DNA from: Prochilodus magdalenae
Taxonomy: Eukaryota; Chordata; Actinopteri; Characiformes; Prochilodontidae
DNA length: 64,000 nt
Direction: 5' to 3'
Assembly (NCBI GenBank): GCA_024036415.1
Contig: JAMWET010000668.1
Coordinates: 521,501 to 585,500 of the forward strand
Shown here: positions 1-11,700 of the stretch, in pieces
Numbering within the stretch: the first letter of the stretch is position 1
Layout: every line of letters begins with the position of its first letter
The notes under the pieces: generated by a model
Database searches by the model: none
What the model saw: the letters and a program-made list of their open reading frames with translations, nothing else
Told to the model about the DNA's origin: nothing
Made by a program: the position numbers and the translations under genes

Positions 1-3000
1 TTAAATTTTGAAATGTCCAGGCATATTTTAGTGGATCAGGTATCAACAAATATACGCCAGACCCAGTTAACATCCATTTTTAGTTTTTATGGTGTGTAGA
101 GGTATCATAAACTGTCTGGAACTGCTTTTCTGATCCAGATTATTTTCAGTGTACAAATGCATTCCAATACACTTTCCTTTCTGCGATCAGTCGAAAGGGC
201 CCCAACCTCACCTCAGTGCCTCTAGCAGAAACAGCATGTTAAAATCTGAGAGAAAGGAACAGCTGTACATGCTACTACATCTGATTTTAACTGATTCTTA
301 AGGAAATATTAAACCATGTGGCACATATTAAAAATGAAGTCATTTTATTGTAGTATTCATTTTCAGCCTAGCACGTCTAAACTGAATAGATGTGGTGCAG
401 CAGTCCTGCACTCCCACAAGCAACTATAAGCCACAGATGATGGTCAAAACGTTGCTATGATAAACATCCTTGCGAAAGAAAGTGGTATGTAACGATAAGC
501 ACCTGAGGATATTGCGTTCAGTTACTTACAAGTTTTTTTTAAACTCTCTCAAAATGTGTTTTTCGAAGGTGTGTACACTTGGCTAACCACTCAGACTCCA
601 GCTATTAAAATTGGCACAGTTCTGATCATGTTAGTTTGCAGTGTATATCAGTCTGTGCACCCTTGTGGGCGAAGCATTCGAGGCTTAGATTGCAGGGAAA
701 CAGAGTTATGTAACTCATTACTGTTTTCTTCAGTGTTTTAAATAGAAAGTCTAAACTCTCCCCGAATCCTTGAAAGCCACCTGTATCCTGTGGTGCTCTT
801 CTCCTTCTACTGGAATTTATGCCTAGATCAGTTCTCCCGCCACAGCTGACTGATCTGCTGTTCATCCTGTAAAATTGCCTATTTTACAGGTGCTTCTAGC
901 ACAGATGGGGGCAAACCAAAATAGACTGCTAGATTATGATTGCTCTTTAAGAATACAGAGGAAGGGGAGCTTTTATAAACAGCTGGCTCCAAAGCAATTC
1001 ACAGACTGACCTTGACTGTAGCAAGACTAGTTCAGGCTGATGTGGAACAAATAAGGACTAGATGGGCTTCTGTCCTTTTTTTATCCCACCGTTGATTTGG
1101 TGGCTTTGTGGCTGCTCTGAGGGTTTCTCTGAAGGTTGTTTTTGTGGCTCTCTGTGAACAGATTGCTCTCCTCTGTGATAATGTCATCAGTAACTGCCTT
1201 TAAAGGGTTTTGGCCCCCTGCTCTCTCAACTGTGAGACACTTGCAGGCAGCAATGGGAGTGCAGTCTGAGTCATGAGATTTGCTGGAAGATGTTTTTCAT
1301 GGTTTTCAGTGAAGCACAATTCCTAGTGAATTATAGTCTTAACCATAGTCTTCCTCAGAGACCTTGCAGAATTTTGAGCATTTTTGTCACAAAAGGTTTT
1401 ATCTTTTTGGCTTTTTTCCACAGGGTTGTAGTGGCAAATACCCATTTGCTGTTTAAATATATTTGGGGTTCATAGGGACAGGCTCACGGGCAAAGGATAG
1501 CATTTGTCAGAACATTAATCAGTACATTTACTCTGCAGTAATAAGCTGCTCTAATGAAACTGTAACTGAAATGGCAAGAAAAAACACAGCCTGACTTCAG
1601 ACACAAACTAATCAACCCACCTGTCAAGCTGCTTAAAGTTACAGAAGTCATTATTTAATTACAGAATCATTGATTGCACTATAATGGAAAATGCTGCAGT
1701 ACAAAAACATAACATTGATATTAATAAAAATGATAAATTGTATCTTTTATTTGTACTTGCTGTCACTGATGCCATTATCACCACATTGCAGTCCTGCTTT
1801 GTTACATCTTATTCAGTTCATTAAGGTCTTAAAGGGGAATTCTGTAGTGTTTTAAAAGAGTTCAATGTCCTTATAATGATGGTGATGGGAACCAGAGGTC
1901 CTGATTTCTACAACGCAAATATAGCCATTCTATGTTCCTTAACGTGTTAATATATAATTTGATAATAGTAAAATAGTGATCAATCTGAAGATCAGAATTT
2001 TCAAGTATTGTCAAGTTGACACACACAAGGAATTCCTAGTACTGACAGAGTATACACAATGACTACACATATAGTGCAGTTTATAAAAACGGATGATATT
2101 TAAGTGTTGATATATAATGTTGCATTTTGCAGTGCGTTTTGGAAATTATCTGCATATTATTTGTCCAAAAGAGTTTATGTAATTATGTTTACACTTTGTT
2201 CAGCTCATCATAAGGACACTTCAGCTGCAATGTTTAGATATTTGATAATTGCTAAATCTCTTTAGCAATTCATATATAACTTACAGCAGTGCCTCACTGC
2301 CTTTCTGCTTTTGCTGGATGTTTAGGGTATGTTCATATTCAGAGCAATAACAACAGTTATCATCTTGCTCACTCTCATGCCAGGGAATCGACTCCTGGTT
2401 GGTCTTCTGTTTGTCAGGCAAGAGTTATCTAGTACGCTAGCCAATCACGTTGCTAAAAGCATTCCCATTAGGCTGGAGGCTTATACGGCACTGGCGTTGG
2501 GATGGAGCACAACATATTCTTGCTCATAGTTTTGGAAGGGGGTATAGGTGTGATGGTCATGTGTAAGCATATGTTTGGCTCTCTCATTATAGATTTGTTT
2601 TGGAACAACCATTTGTAGCTACAGTTTGGAGTGTAAACATGTCCACTGTTTGATCTGTCTGTTTCTACTACTGATTCCACTGCTGAAAAAAAAAGTAGCA
2701 CCATTGTTTCAGTTAAAAACCAATGGATTTTGGTATTTACAGTGGACACATTTTTAATAGTTAAATATTTTAACATTTATAATAAGATATAATAAGTGTA
2801 TCAGTTGTTCCTCCTAACCAATGTTGTGTTCCAGTTGGGGCAAGTGCTGTCATCTTTTTTATTACAAAACTATTAGAAAATGCTAGTCTTTTTCTGATCT
2901 CACTTCATTTGAATGACACACACTTTGTGTTTTCTGAAGCTTGCAGTGAAACCCAGATACAAACACAACATAACAGCTGAACTGGGGTTTCGATCTGCCC

Positions 3001-4249
3001 TCTTAACCTGACTGAAGTAGAGAGTGTATTTGAGGCATGTGGGAATGTTATTGCCCAGCACTTTGCCTCCCTGGTCTTGTTTCATGAGTGTTACCAGCAC
3101 AAAACTGTCAGAACTCAGGGGAGACAATTGTATTTCAATTTGATTGATGACTGAGACTTGGGAGTGCTGGGAAAATTGATCATTCGGGTTGTTTTAGGGT
3201 TGTTTCATGCGAGCGGTTGATATAGACTCTGCAAATAGAATTGACATTTCCATTTCAGTGGAACAGTTCATTGGAGGGTAAGATAGGGTAACCACTATAT
3301 AGGAGTGTTGGGATTGCCCAACATAACCTCTTGTTCGCTGATGTTACTGAGGTTCTGACTGTGAAAACAACCTTAGCTGCATGACCCACAAGTTCTCAGC
3401 AAAGTATAAGAATCTGTATTGTTTATTAGACAATTAGGCTTTCACATACAAGCAATTTCTTTAAGTATGTATTTCGGACACAATAATTCAGACAAAATGT
3501 ATTAAGAACACAAATTATGATTTATAAGATTTTATAAGTATATAACACGTGTTACACTGAATGGGCTAAGTGTATGTGTGCAAACACATACCTGCAACAG
3601 AGCACACTATACATGTCCCATTCAAGAAGAGACTAAGAAGAGACATGGCCTGGGGAGTAAAAGCTGTTCTTGTGCTTTGCGGTCATATTAGATATTGTTG
3701 CTCAGTTGTTTTTGTTTGCATGTGCCATACACTGCTTTATATTATTACTATATGATGGCAGTTGCTTTGAATGAAAATCATGACAAATATCATATCAGAG
3801 AAACATGATTGGTGATAACTGGTCACTCACCATCCAAACAGGCTATACAGGCATGACTGATAAGAGACACAGCTTGACAGAAGAGACGTGACTCTACAGT
3901 AGTTGGAACAACCAGAAAAATGCAGTTTGGAACCAACCATTGATTTTGTGTGTCTTTGAAATGTCTGCTTGGCTCTCAGTTTTGGGTTTATAGGTATCTG
4001 ACTTCAATATGCAGAACATTTGTCTTTTTAATCCACCAATAAGAAGCCTAAACTACAGTAAATCAGCAAATATCTTTTATATAAAGCAGGTGCTGTATGG
4101 AAAACATATTAAAAAATATATTTAACGCTTTTATGATGGAGATAAAAAAAGCAAGCTGTACTCTCGCTTTAGATGCTGTCTGTCCTGTCCAACTCAATGC
4201 TGTGTGTCTGTGTAGCTGTCAAGAAAAAAAGCAAAAAAGGAGAAAATTT

Positions 4250-4440
4250 GTAAATCAAGCAAAAGAAGCTGCTGGTGTTCTCAGAACAATAGACTGACCA
4301 CCTCAGAGTCCAGACCTCAACATCATTAAATGTGTTACTTGGACACTGAAATGTAACCTAAACTTCTCTAAACTGGAAAAAAAAACCTGCAGATGTCTTC
4401 AAAAAACGTCTTCTGTAAAGAATGGAAGCTATAAAAAAGA
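4250..4440 (+). mobile_element. decayed Tc1-like transposase 3' fragment
   Basis: The stretch around 4300-4325 reads PPQSPDLNIIK after an in-frame stop, the hallmark of the end of the Tc1/mariner DDE domain (PxxSPDLNPIE). Following sequence is a degraded, stop-containing tail. A dead fragment with no inverted repeats identified. Confidence 0.45.
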
Positions 4441-4643
4441 TAAAAACACCAAATACTGAAAAATATAAATATAAGGCCTCTGTTGAGGATGTGGTATCTA
4501 CTTTCCCCCCAATGCTTGATGTGAGTTTTTTGGTTGTGACATGACAGTTAAAATGTGTTAGATGAAATGGCCTTTAAAAATGCTTCATTGTTTCCCAAAA
4601 TCTCATGCCCTTCCCTATGCACACTCTTCACTCTCTAAATATT

Positions 4644-4670
4644 CCCCCCCGCCCCCGCCCCCCCCCCCCC
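4644..4670 (+). repeat. C-rich tract (G-rich on - strand)
   Basis: Runs of 7, 5 and 13 cytosines separated by single Gs; the - strand could form a G-quadruplex. Confidence 0.9.
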
Positions 4671-5449
4671 TCTCTTTTTTCAGTGGCTGGGCCTGTGTAA
4701 CAGTGTTCTCAAATCCGCTCACAGAATGGGGTTGCTTTTAAACATCAAGCGTGTCTCAGTGGAGAGAAAGAAACAAAGAGCTCCCAGCTAGTGCTCTCAG
4801 GCCAGACATGTTTGTGTTGAGTATGAATGGCCAAGTTGCTCTCGCAGGGTTTATTTTGTGCCATAGTGCTCTGGGGGTGTTGAAGATCCATTCCAGACAC
4901 TCACTGCCTCGTTCACTGCTCTCATAATGTGGCTTTTTTGGTGAGCTTTGTTTGGAAGCTTTGCATGACCCACATAGCTCTGTGGTGTGTTCTATTATGT
5001 TTTTATTGATACTGACTGACTTAGCTGATCTCCCTGGGATACTTGGCCATGGAGCATATAAGCATATTAAGCCAAGTTTGATGCTTCTAATTTAGCCATT
5101 TATTATTTAAATGAGATTACACTCGTAGACACTCTGTGTAGTAAACGAATAAGAATCAGTAAAGGTAGTGGTTAATTGTTGCTATAAACTGCTGTGTGGT
5201 ATACTATACCTGATGTTATACTAAAGTTCAGAAATGTATGTAATTTTTGTAAGGCTGAATGTGGAATATGGAGCAGGACGTAGCGCTTCCACTTCACAGC
5301 AACAAGGACCTGGATTTGATTACCGGTTAAAGTGTCCAGAGACCTTTCTATGTGACGCTTTCCTTGGAGTTTCTTCGCAGTCCAAAGCCTATGTCAGTCA
5401 GGTGAATCGGAGATTGCCCCTTAGGTGTGTGTGTGTGATTGAGGAGATA

Positions 5450-5982
5450 CAGGGGTTGGACAATGAAACTGAAACACCTGTTTTTAGACCACAATCATTT
5501 ATTAGCATGGTGTAGGGCCTCCTTTTGCGGCCAATACAGCGTGATTTGGGCAGCCGTGGTTTTATGTTTTTTGGATACAATTCAGGTTAGCACCCGAACA
5601 TCCCTTTCAGACAGCTTCCTCTTGCGTCCACACCTTATCCTGTTGGATGTGGTTCGTCCTTCTTGGTGGTATGCTGACATTACCCTGGATACCGTGGCTC
5701 TTGATACATCACAAAGACTTGCTGTCTTGGTCACAGATGCGCCAGCAAGATGTGCACCAACAGTTTGTCCTCTTTTGAACTCTGGTATGTCACCCATAAT
5801 GTTGTGTGCATTGCAATATTTTGAGCAGAACTGTGCTCTTACCTGCTAATTGAACCTTCACACTCTGCTCTTACTGGTGCAATGTGCAATTAATGAAGAT
5901 TGGCCACCAGGCTGGTCCAATTTAGCCATGAAACCTCCCACACTAAAATGACAGGTGTTTCAGTTTCATTGTCCAACCCCTG
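5450..5982 (-). mobile_element. Tc1/mariner deletion derivative, 533 bp
   Basis: Perfect 31-bp terminal inverted repeats at 5450-5480 and 5952-5982, beginning CAGGGGTTGGACAATGAAAC. Both ends are flanked by TA (5448-5449 and 5983-5984), the Tc1/mariner target duplication. Inside is only the start of a transposase on the - strand, so the catalytic part has been deleted. It is non-autonomous, but the identical ends suggest a young insertion. Confidence 0.92.
5582..5797 (-). pseudogene. Tc1-type transposase N-terminal remnant
   Basis: A 71-codon open frame encoding the paired-like helix-turn-helix of Tc1 transposases: GAHLAGASVTKTASLCDVS, then RATVSRVMSAYH and GRKRKLSERD. It stops before any DDE catalytic region. 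It lies between the inverted repeats of the 533-bp element. Full-length Tc1 transposases are about 340 residues, so roughly four fifths is missing. Confidence 0.85.
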
Positions 5983-6690
5983 TAAGTGAGTGAGCGAGGG
6001 AATATTATATCGAGTAGGAATATGATGCAATGGTTGTATATTAGCCTGATTTTCCAGCTGGTAGCAGCAATAATTCAAGATCTGTGGAGCTCCTAGAAGC
6101 CATTTCCTCAGGCCTGCTGTTCATTTAAATATATCTTTTTTATCATTCGTGTGAAATCTAAACTTTCTAATGTGAAGTAGTAGTGTCTGCTTTTAATCCT
6201 GTGAGCTCACAGAGGTCAGTGTTTAGCTCAACAGAATACTTTGTAATTTTGATCAAACTTCTTTGAATGTGTGCAGTAGCCTTTTAGCTGACTCATTAGA
6301 GAGTATATTTGGATTTGCTCTGAATGTTTCAAACAACCCAGGTGTTTAAAAAGAACATAAACTAATTCAGCATGCAGCAACAGAGGTGTTGTTTACTGCA
6401 TGTTGGCGCGATCAATTCCATTTGTATGATAACATTCATCATTGTTTGCAGACCGTAACACAGCCCTTTATGGAAATGACTTGCATCTGTCAGGGCAGAC
6501 AGCTGATCTGTCTTGATCTGAAACCCATTTCAAAGGCATAGACACAAATGACAAAGACGTCTGTGATCAATTCCGCCCTGATGGAGTATATATGGATCTC
6601 ATGCTATCTTTAAGGTATCTATAAGGAAGAGCTTGGCAATATGATATGTTAGCTTTAACTAGATAAATTATGTCAAAATACACTTTTCTT

Positions 6691-6717
6691 GGGGGGGGCT
6701 GGGGGGGCTGGGGGGGG
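6691..6717 (+). repeat. G-rich tract
   Basis: Runs of 8, 7 and 8 guanines separated by CT; compatible with a G-quadruplex. Confidence 0.9.
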
Positions 6718-8723
6718 ATTCAACATTTAATGAACTAACTGATTCATAGAAAATCAAAAAGAGAGCCAGCAAAACTGCATGAACATGTCTTTGCTTGAAA
6801 ACAGTCAGTCAGATATGAAAACAAACCCAACATGCATTACCATCTGAAAATTAAGCTGAATCTAAAGGCTGCACAGATGGCTTTACTGGGGGGAAAGTGG
6901 TTCCCTTGGCCTTATGGCACCAGTAATAGTTTCTTTTCCATTTGATGTGCTGCTAAATCTGATGTAAGTCTTTGTTGTCTAAACCTGTATTAGCTGAAGT
7001 TAGCTAAAGCCGATTGTAGCTTCAGCACTGTGGTGTGTGGCTTTTTGGCTTGCTAACTTAGCTAACATTATTTAGGCTAGCACAGCTCCAAACATCTCAC
7101 TCTCCCAGCCATGTGTTTTTATCGTCTACACTTACATCAGTAGAATGACATATAGTCAGAACTAAGTTTGTACTGTTGTGTACATCACTTTTGATCTGCT
7201 AGCTAATCTAGTTTTAGCCTAGCTAGCAGGCTGAAGCTCAAATAAAATGAAATATTCATAGTTTTTCATAGCCTTTTATAAAAAGAGGTTTGCTTTTATG
7301 TGGAGGGCCCTTTTGCCATCCCCCACTTCAAGTCCAAAGTAAGCAACAAAACTAAGATGTTTGTGAGAATTTGTATTTATTTGTTATACGACACAGTCTC
7401 ATACACACTTAACTTTATAGAATACACATCGAGGCTCAGCTCTGAAACGACCTGTTCCTTTATTAAACAAACCTTTTTTTGGAAGTGTAATCTCAACGCA
7501 TGGATTCAGTTTGTTAGGTGGTGTGGACTGCACCTGTACGCATTCAGAAGGATCATTAGCAATTAAAGCCGACAGGATAAGTGGAGCCAGAGCTAAAAAA
7601 TACCCTGTGTGTTCCACATGCTGCGGATCAGCCCCTGATAACAGGAAGTGTTTAATAAGCTCCCATTTAGACATCAGTATTGACTGTATGTGCTCTGACG
7701 CTTTGCACTGCTCTCATCACCGCTGATTGGAATATTGCGTTTATTGCGTGAAATTAGGTTTAGGAAAACTGTAATGAATTTGTGCAGACTGCTATGCCTA
7801 TGAGGTGATTAGAAGCGATTAGAAGCGACACCGGGGGGGAAAATAAAAATAAAGCATGTGAACAGGATTCTCCAAAGATGTGCTGTCTACGATAAGCAGG
7901 CAGATCTAGTTGTGTGTTATGGGATCACCTGCAAATGGAACGAATGTGAATGTTATTAAGAAGTTTAGGTTAAATATTGCAGGCTAAACAGGCTGCTCCA
8001 TTAATGTTGTTGTAAGTGAATTCATATTTTCAGGGTGTGTTCAGGGTGAGCAAAAAATACTGTTCACTGCTACATTGAAAGAAATTGTATCTAACAATGT
8101 TTACATGCTACGTCACAAATGTGAGTACAGTTTAGTTTACTGTGATACCGTGCGTTTATCCTCTGATAAGTAGGTCACTTTTATCATAAACTCTTTGCTT
8201 TGTTCTCACACTTTGTACCACGTTCTGTTTCATATCTCTTAATGCAGCTTATTCATTTGGCTGGCCATGGACTGTTTCCCCTTCTGATTGGCGAGATTGA
8301 TGGTTGATAGCAGCTCAACAAATCATTACCTCCCTCCAGCAAAATGCCAGTGAGAAGCAGCTAGCAGTGGTGGAGGGGAAATGTTTATCTTTTTACTGAC
8401 AGAAATCAAATGGGAGAGTTTCCCTTGGGGTGCTGTTTCTGTGTGTGTGCGTGGACAAATGTTCCTGATATCAGATGCCTCTCCAGGCGAGCCGGGCTGT
8501 ATGCTGTGGAACAGGTTGGAGGCGGCTGTTAGAGGGAGGGAGAAATCAAAAGGCTGCGAGAGAAAGGAGCTGCAGTACATTCATTACAGCTCAATTTGCA
8601 GAGGCTGTCTCATAAAGTGCCATCTCTCCAGGTGAATAATGAAAAAGACAATGTAGAGCTCTTTCTCTCTCTTAAAGGCTGGCTTTCCCAGCCCACACTG
8701 GTAAATAATGAGCTCTGAACACT

Positions 8724-8778
8724 TTCCTCTGTCTCTCTCTCTCTGTCTCTCTCTCTCCCTTTCTCCCTTCCTCTCTCC
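8724..8778 (+). repeat. (CT)n microsatellite
   Basis: Imperfect CT repeat of about 55 bp with GT and CC interruptions. Confidence 0.9.
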
Positions 8779-11700
8779 GTGTATGTGTGTGGCAGGAGGA
8801 TCCAAGGATAGGGTGTCATCATTGGTAATTACTTTTCTTCAGGCCTGAAAGTCTCTGTGATTGGGTCTGATGTGCTAAGCCATTTGCGGTAGTTTCAGGC
8901 CTGTGTGTTATGTAGAGAAGTGGCACACACGCCTAAACGTGCAGTTTATTGAGTATGTGCTTAAAAATGCAAAATGCTGTGCTCTTCCTCGGTTGTATGT
9001 GTTTTAAGGAGGGTTAGACAAAGCATGGTATTTTTCCCAATGTGGATGGAGCTATTACTTGTGCCACAGATTGGATAATTCTGCTAGATATACCAACTTA
9101 GCTGTGCACAGCCCATTTAATTGTTTTGTAAAAATTAAAACTTTTATATTACTAAAATAACACTGTAATTTTTTTCCCTGTAACAATGATTTTCAATGCA
9201 ACAAATATCATTGTAGTAAAAATTCTGTTCCAAAATGGCTCACAAATACCTAAATATTTCGAGCAGTGATTGGTCATGCAAAATAATGACCCATGTAACC
9301 ATATTCTCTAGGTATGTTGATGCTGTTTTTTATTGTGTGTTTTTTTTAGTGTGAGAATAGTTGTGGTAAATTTAAGAAACTACGTTTGATTATTGTTTCA
9401 TTTCCTTCCATTTCAAACATCTGTGGCTGTTTGTGAGGGCTGTGAGTTGCAAAAAATGTGAAAAATGTTTTGGTAAAATAGAATGTCTTTTATTAACACT
9501 GTTCATTTTACTGAATCTTAATTTTTGTCCTGTGCTTGTTGACCATCTATTCTATTTCATGTGCCTTTCAAACCCTGCACTTGGTCTCTCTGTCCTAACT
9601 TCCTGTTTAAACTTTTTCTGTGCTTCTACAGTTGTTAAGCATTCATTCATGCATGCATAGCCCACATAACAAGGTCAAACTGTGTCATCTTTGACATCTA
9701 GAACTTGAAATTCAAAGCAGTTTGTGATGTTCCCCTACATTTGTTGTTTACTAAGATTTTTGTGTCTAACCACACTGCCATCTAGTGCAGAATCTGCACG
9801 CACATCACCATATCTGTTTGTATTCAGTGTGCAACAGGGAGGCGTGAGGCTGTCCTGCTGATATTGCAGCTCACAAGCCCACTCGATCCCACTGTGTGCG
9901 GGGCTGGAATGAAAGAGCTCTGCTTGGCATAAAAACACTCAGCTTGTATAGCTTAACAACACAGCTGTGAAATTAGTCAAGAGTTCACAAATAAAAGCCA
10001 GGACTGGAAAAAGAATAGAGAAATATCCCCCCTCTCTCCTACTGCTGAGGGTATTGAGCTAGCGACTTGCAATTACTGAGGAATGTCTAGGCTGGTACAC
10101 GGAGCAGAGGAGACAGTAAATTTGATCTATGGTGAATGTTTGCTTTTTTATCCCCTCATCGGCATAAAGCACATCTGCTCTTCAGAAAGCCCCAGAGGCG
10201 CATGGCATAGCTCACACACACCCACTCATGGTCACACGAGTACATAAAGATGCACAGACTTAAACCATAAAAAACTTGACTGTTTATCTGTCTGTCTCAT
10301 ATAGACAGAAGTCTCTGTTGGATATGACAGGCACGTCCCTCCTAACTCCCTCAGTAACAGAGCTGTCCGTCAGACATGCTGCTTGGAACGTGCTTCTCTG
10401 GCCTCATAAAGCTCCACTCTACCCCTCCTCCCCTTTTCCCCCCACATAGCACCTGATCCAGATGTCTACTGGCCCAGACAGTCTGTGTGTGTGTGCGTGC
10501 ATGTTCCCGTCTCACCTTTTACCTTGACCCAGTTTTCTCCCTGCAACAGCATCGGTTTTAACATTTTCGCATGAAAGGATTCGCTTGACCAGACAAGCTA
10601 TAACTGTCATGACATCCCCTTCTTTGCCCAGCCCCGCCTTTCCCATCACTGAGGTGTTAAATAAAAGCCACGCTTCGTTTCGCCGAAGGGACCCTGATCC
10701 GCCAGCAGCCGCGAACATCGTGCCACACAGGGGACACACGTCACAGCACAAATGGCTTCAATGTCACCTTCCGTTTTCCTCAGAGGAGCTTGCAAGAAGC
10801 AACGGCCATGCTCCGCCACTCTCCCGCCGCGCTAAGCAGCCTGCCAGTCGGCCTCCCGGGTGCCAGAGGTGCGGCTCTAAGTGGTCTGGGAGTTTATAGC
10901 CTATGCAGCACCGGCATGCCTCATTAGAGGCTAAATGAAAGGGAAGAAATGACCCCTCTTCCCCCACGATCCTTACGGAACTCCTACAAGTCTGGAGAGC
11001 GGTACAACAGCACATGTACCAAATACTTATCAAGACAGAAAGTGGTAACTGGGTGATTCAGAAATGCAGTGGATAGATTACAGCATGCATTAACTCAGAA
11101 GACAAGCAATTAAGTCAAACACTGTTTCACTGTGGCTTGTTGAATATGAAGCTGCTAACAAGCTCCAGTTAAGGAAGTTGCTGCTATATGACTTTCTATG
11201 TTTATACTACAGTTATTATTAAATAACTGAAGTTTAGAAGGAGAATTGTACCTGAAACTGTTCTTCTAAATATCCAATGTTTTCTACGTAGTATCAGGGT
11301 ATTTGTAACATCTGAAATTTTCAAAAGGCTTTCTGATAGATGGTAAAATTTATCTGGTGGGATTTGATTCTGTTTAGCCACAAGAGTATTAGGGAGATTG
11401 GGAACTTGTGTCACAGCAGTGCTCTGACGACATTAAGGGATACTAGTCAAGTACCTTTAGTCGACTCTCAATAAACCATTTCTGTAAAGACACTGTTTAT
11501 GTGCACAGAGATATTATGCTAAACAAGAAGCTGTTGCACAGAATGCACACAATTAATTAGTCGGGCTTCCAGAGAGTGAAGCATGCTTCATTGTGTTTAT
11601 GTTATATATGTATGAACATGATTGCACTTCTCCAGTCCTGTATTATATAGCATTGAACAGTTCTTCTGCTAATGTTGCTTTTGGGGTTAAATGTCAGTTA

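Noticed and set aside
556..741. Open frame with a hydrophobic start (MFFEGVYTWLTTQTPAIKIG)
   Set aside because: No match to nalcn or any family I know, no splice-consistent borders, and coding-like length expected by chance in AT-rich DNA.
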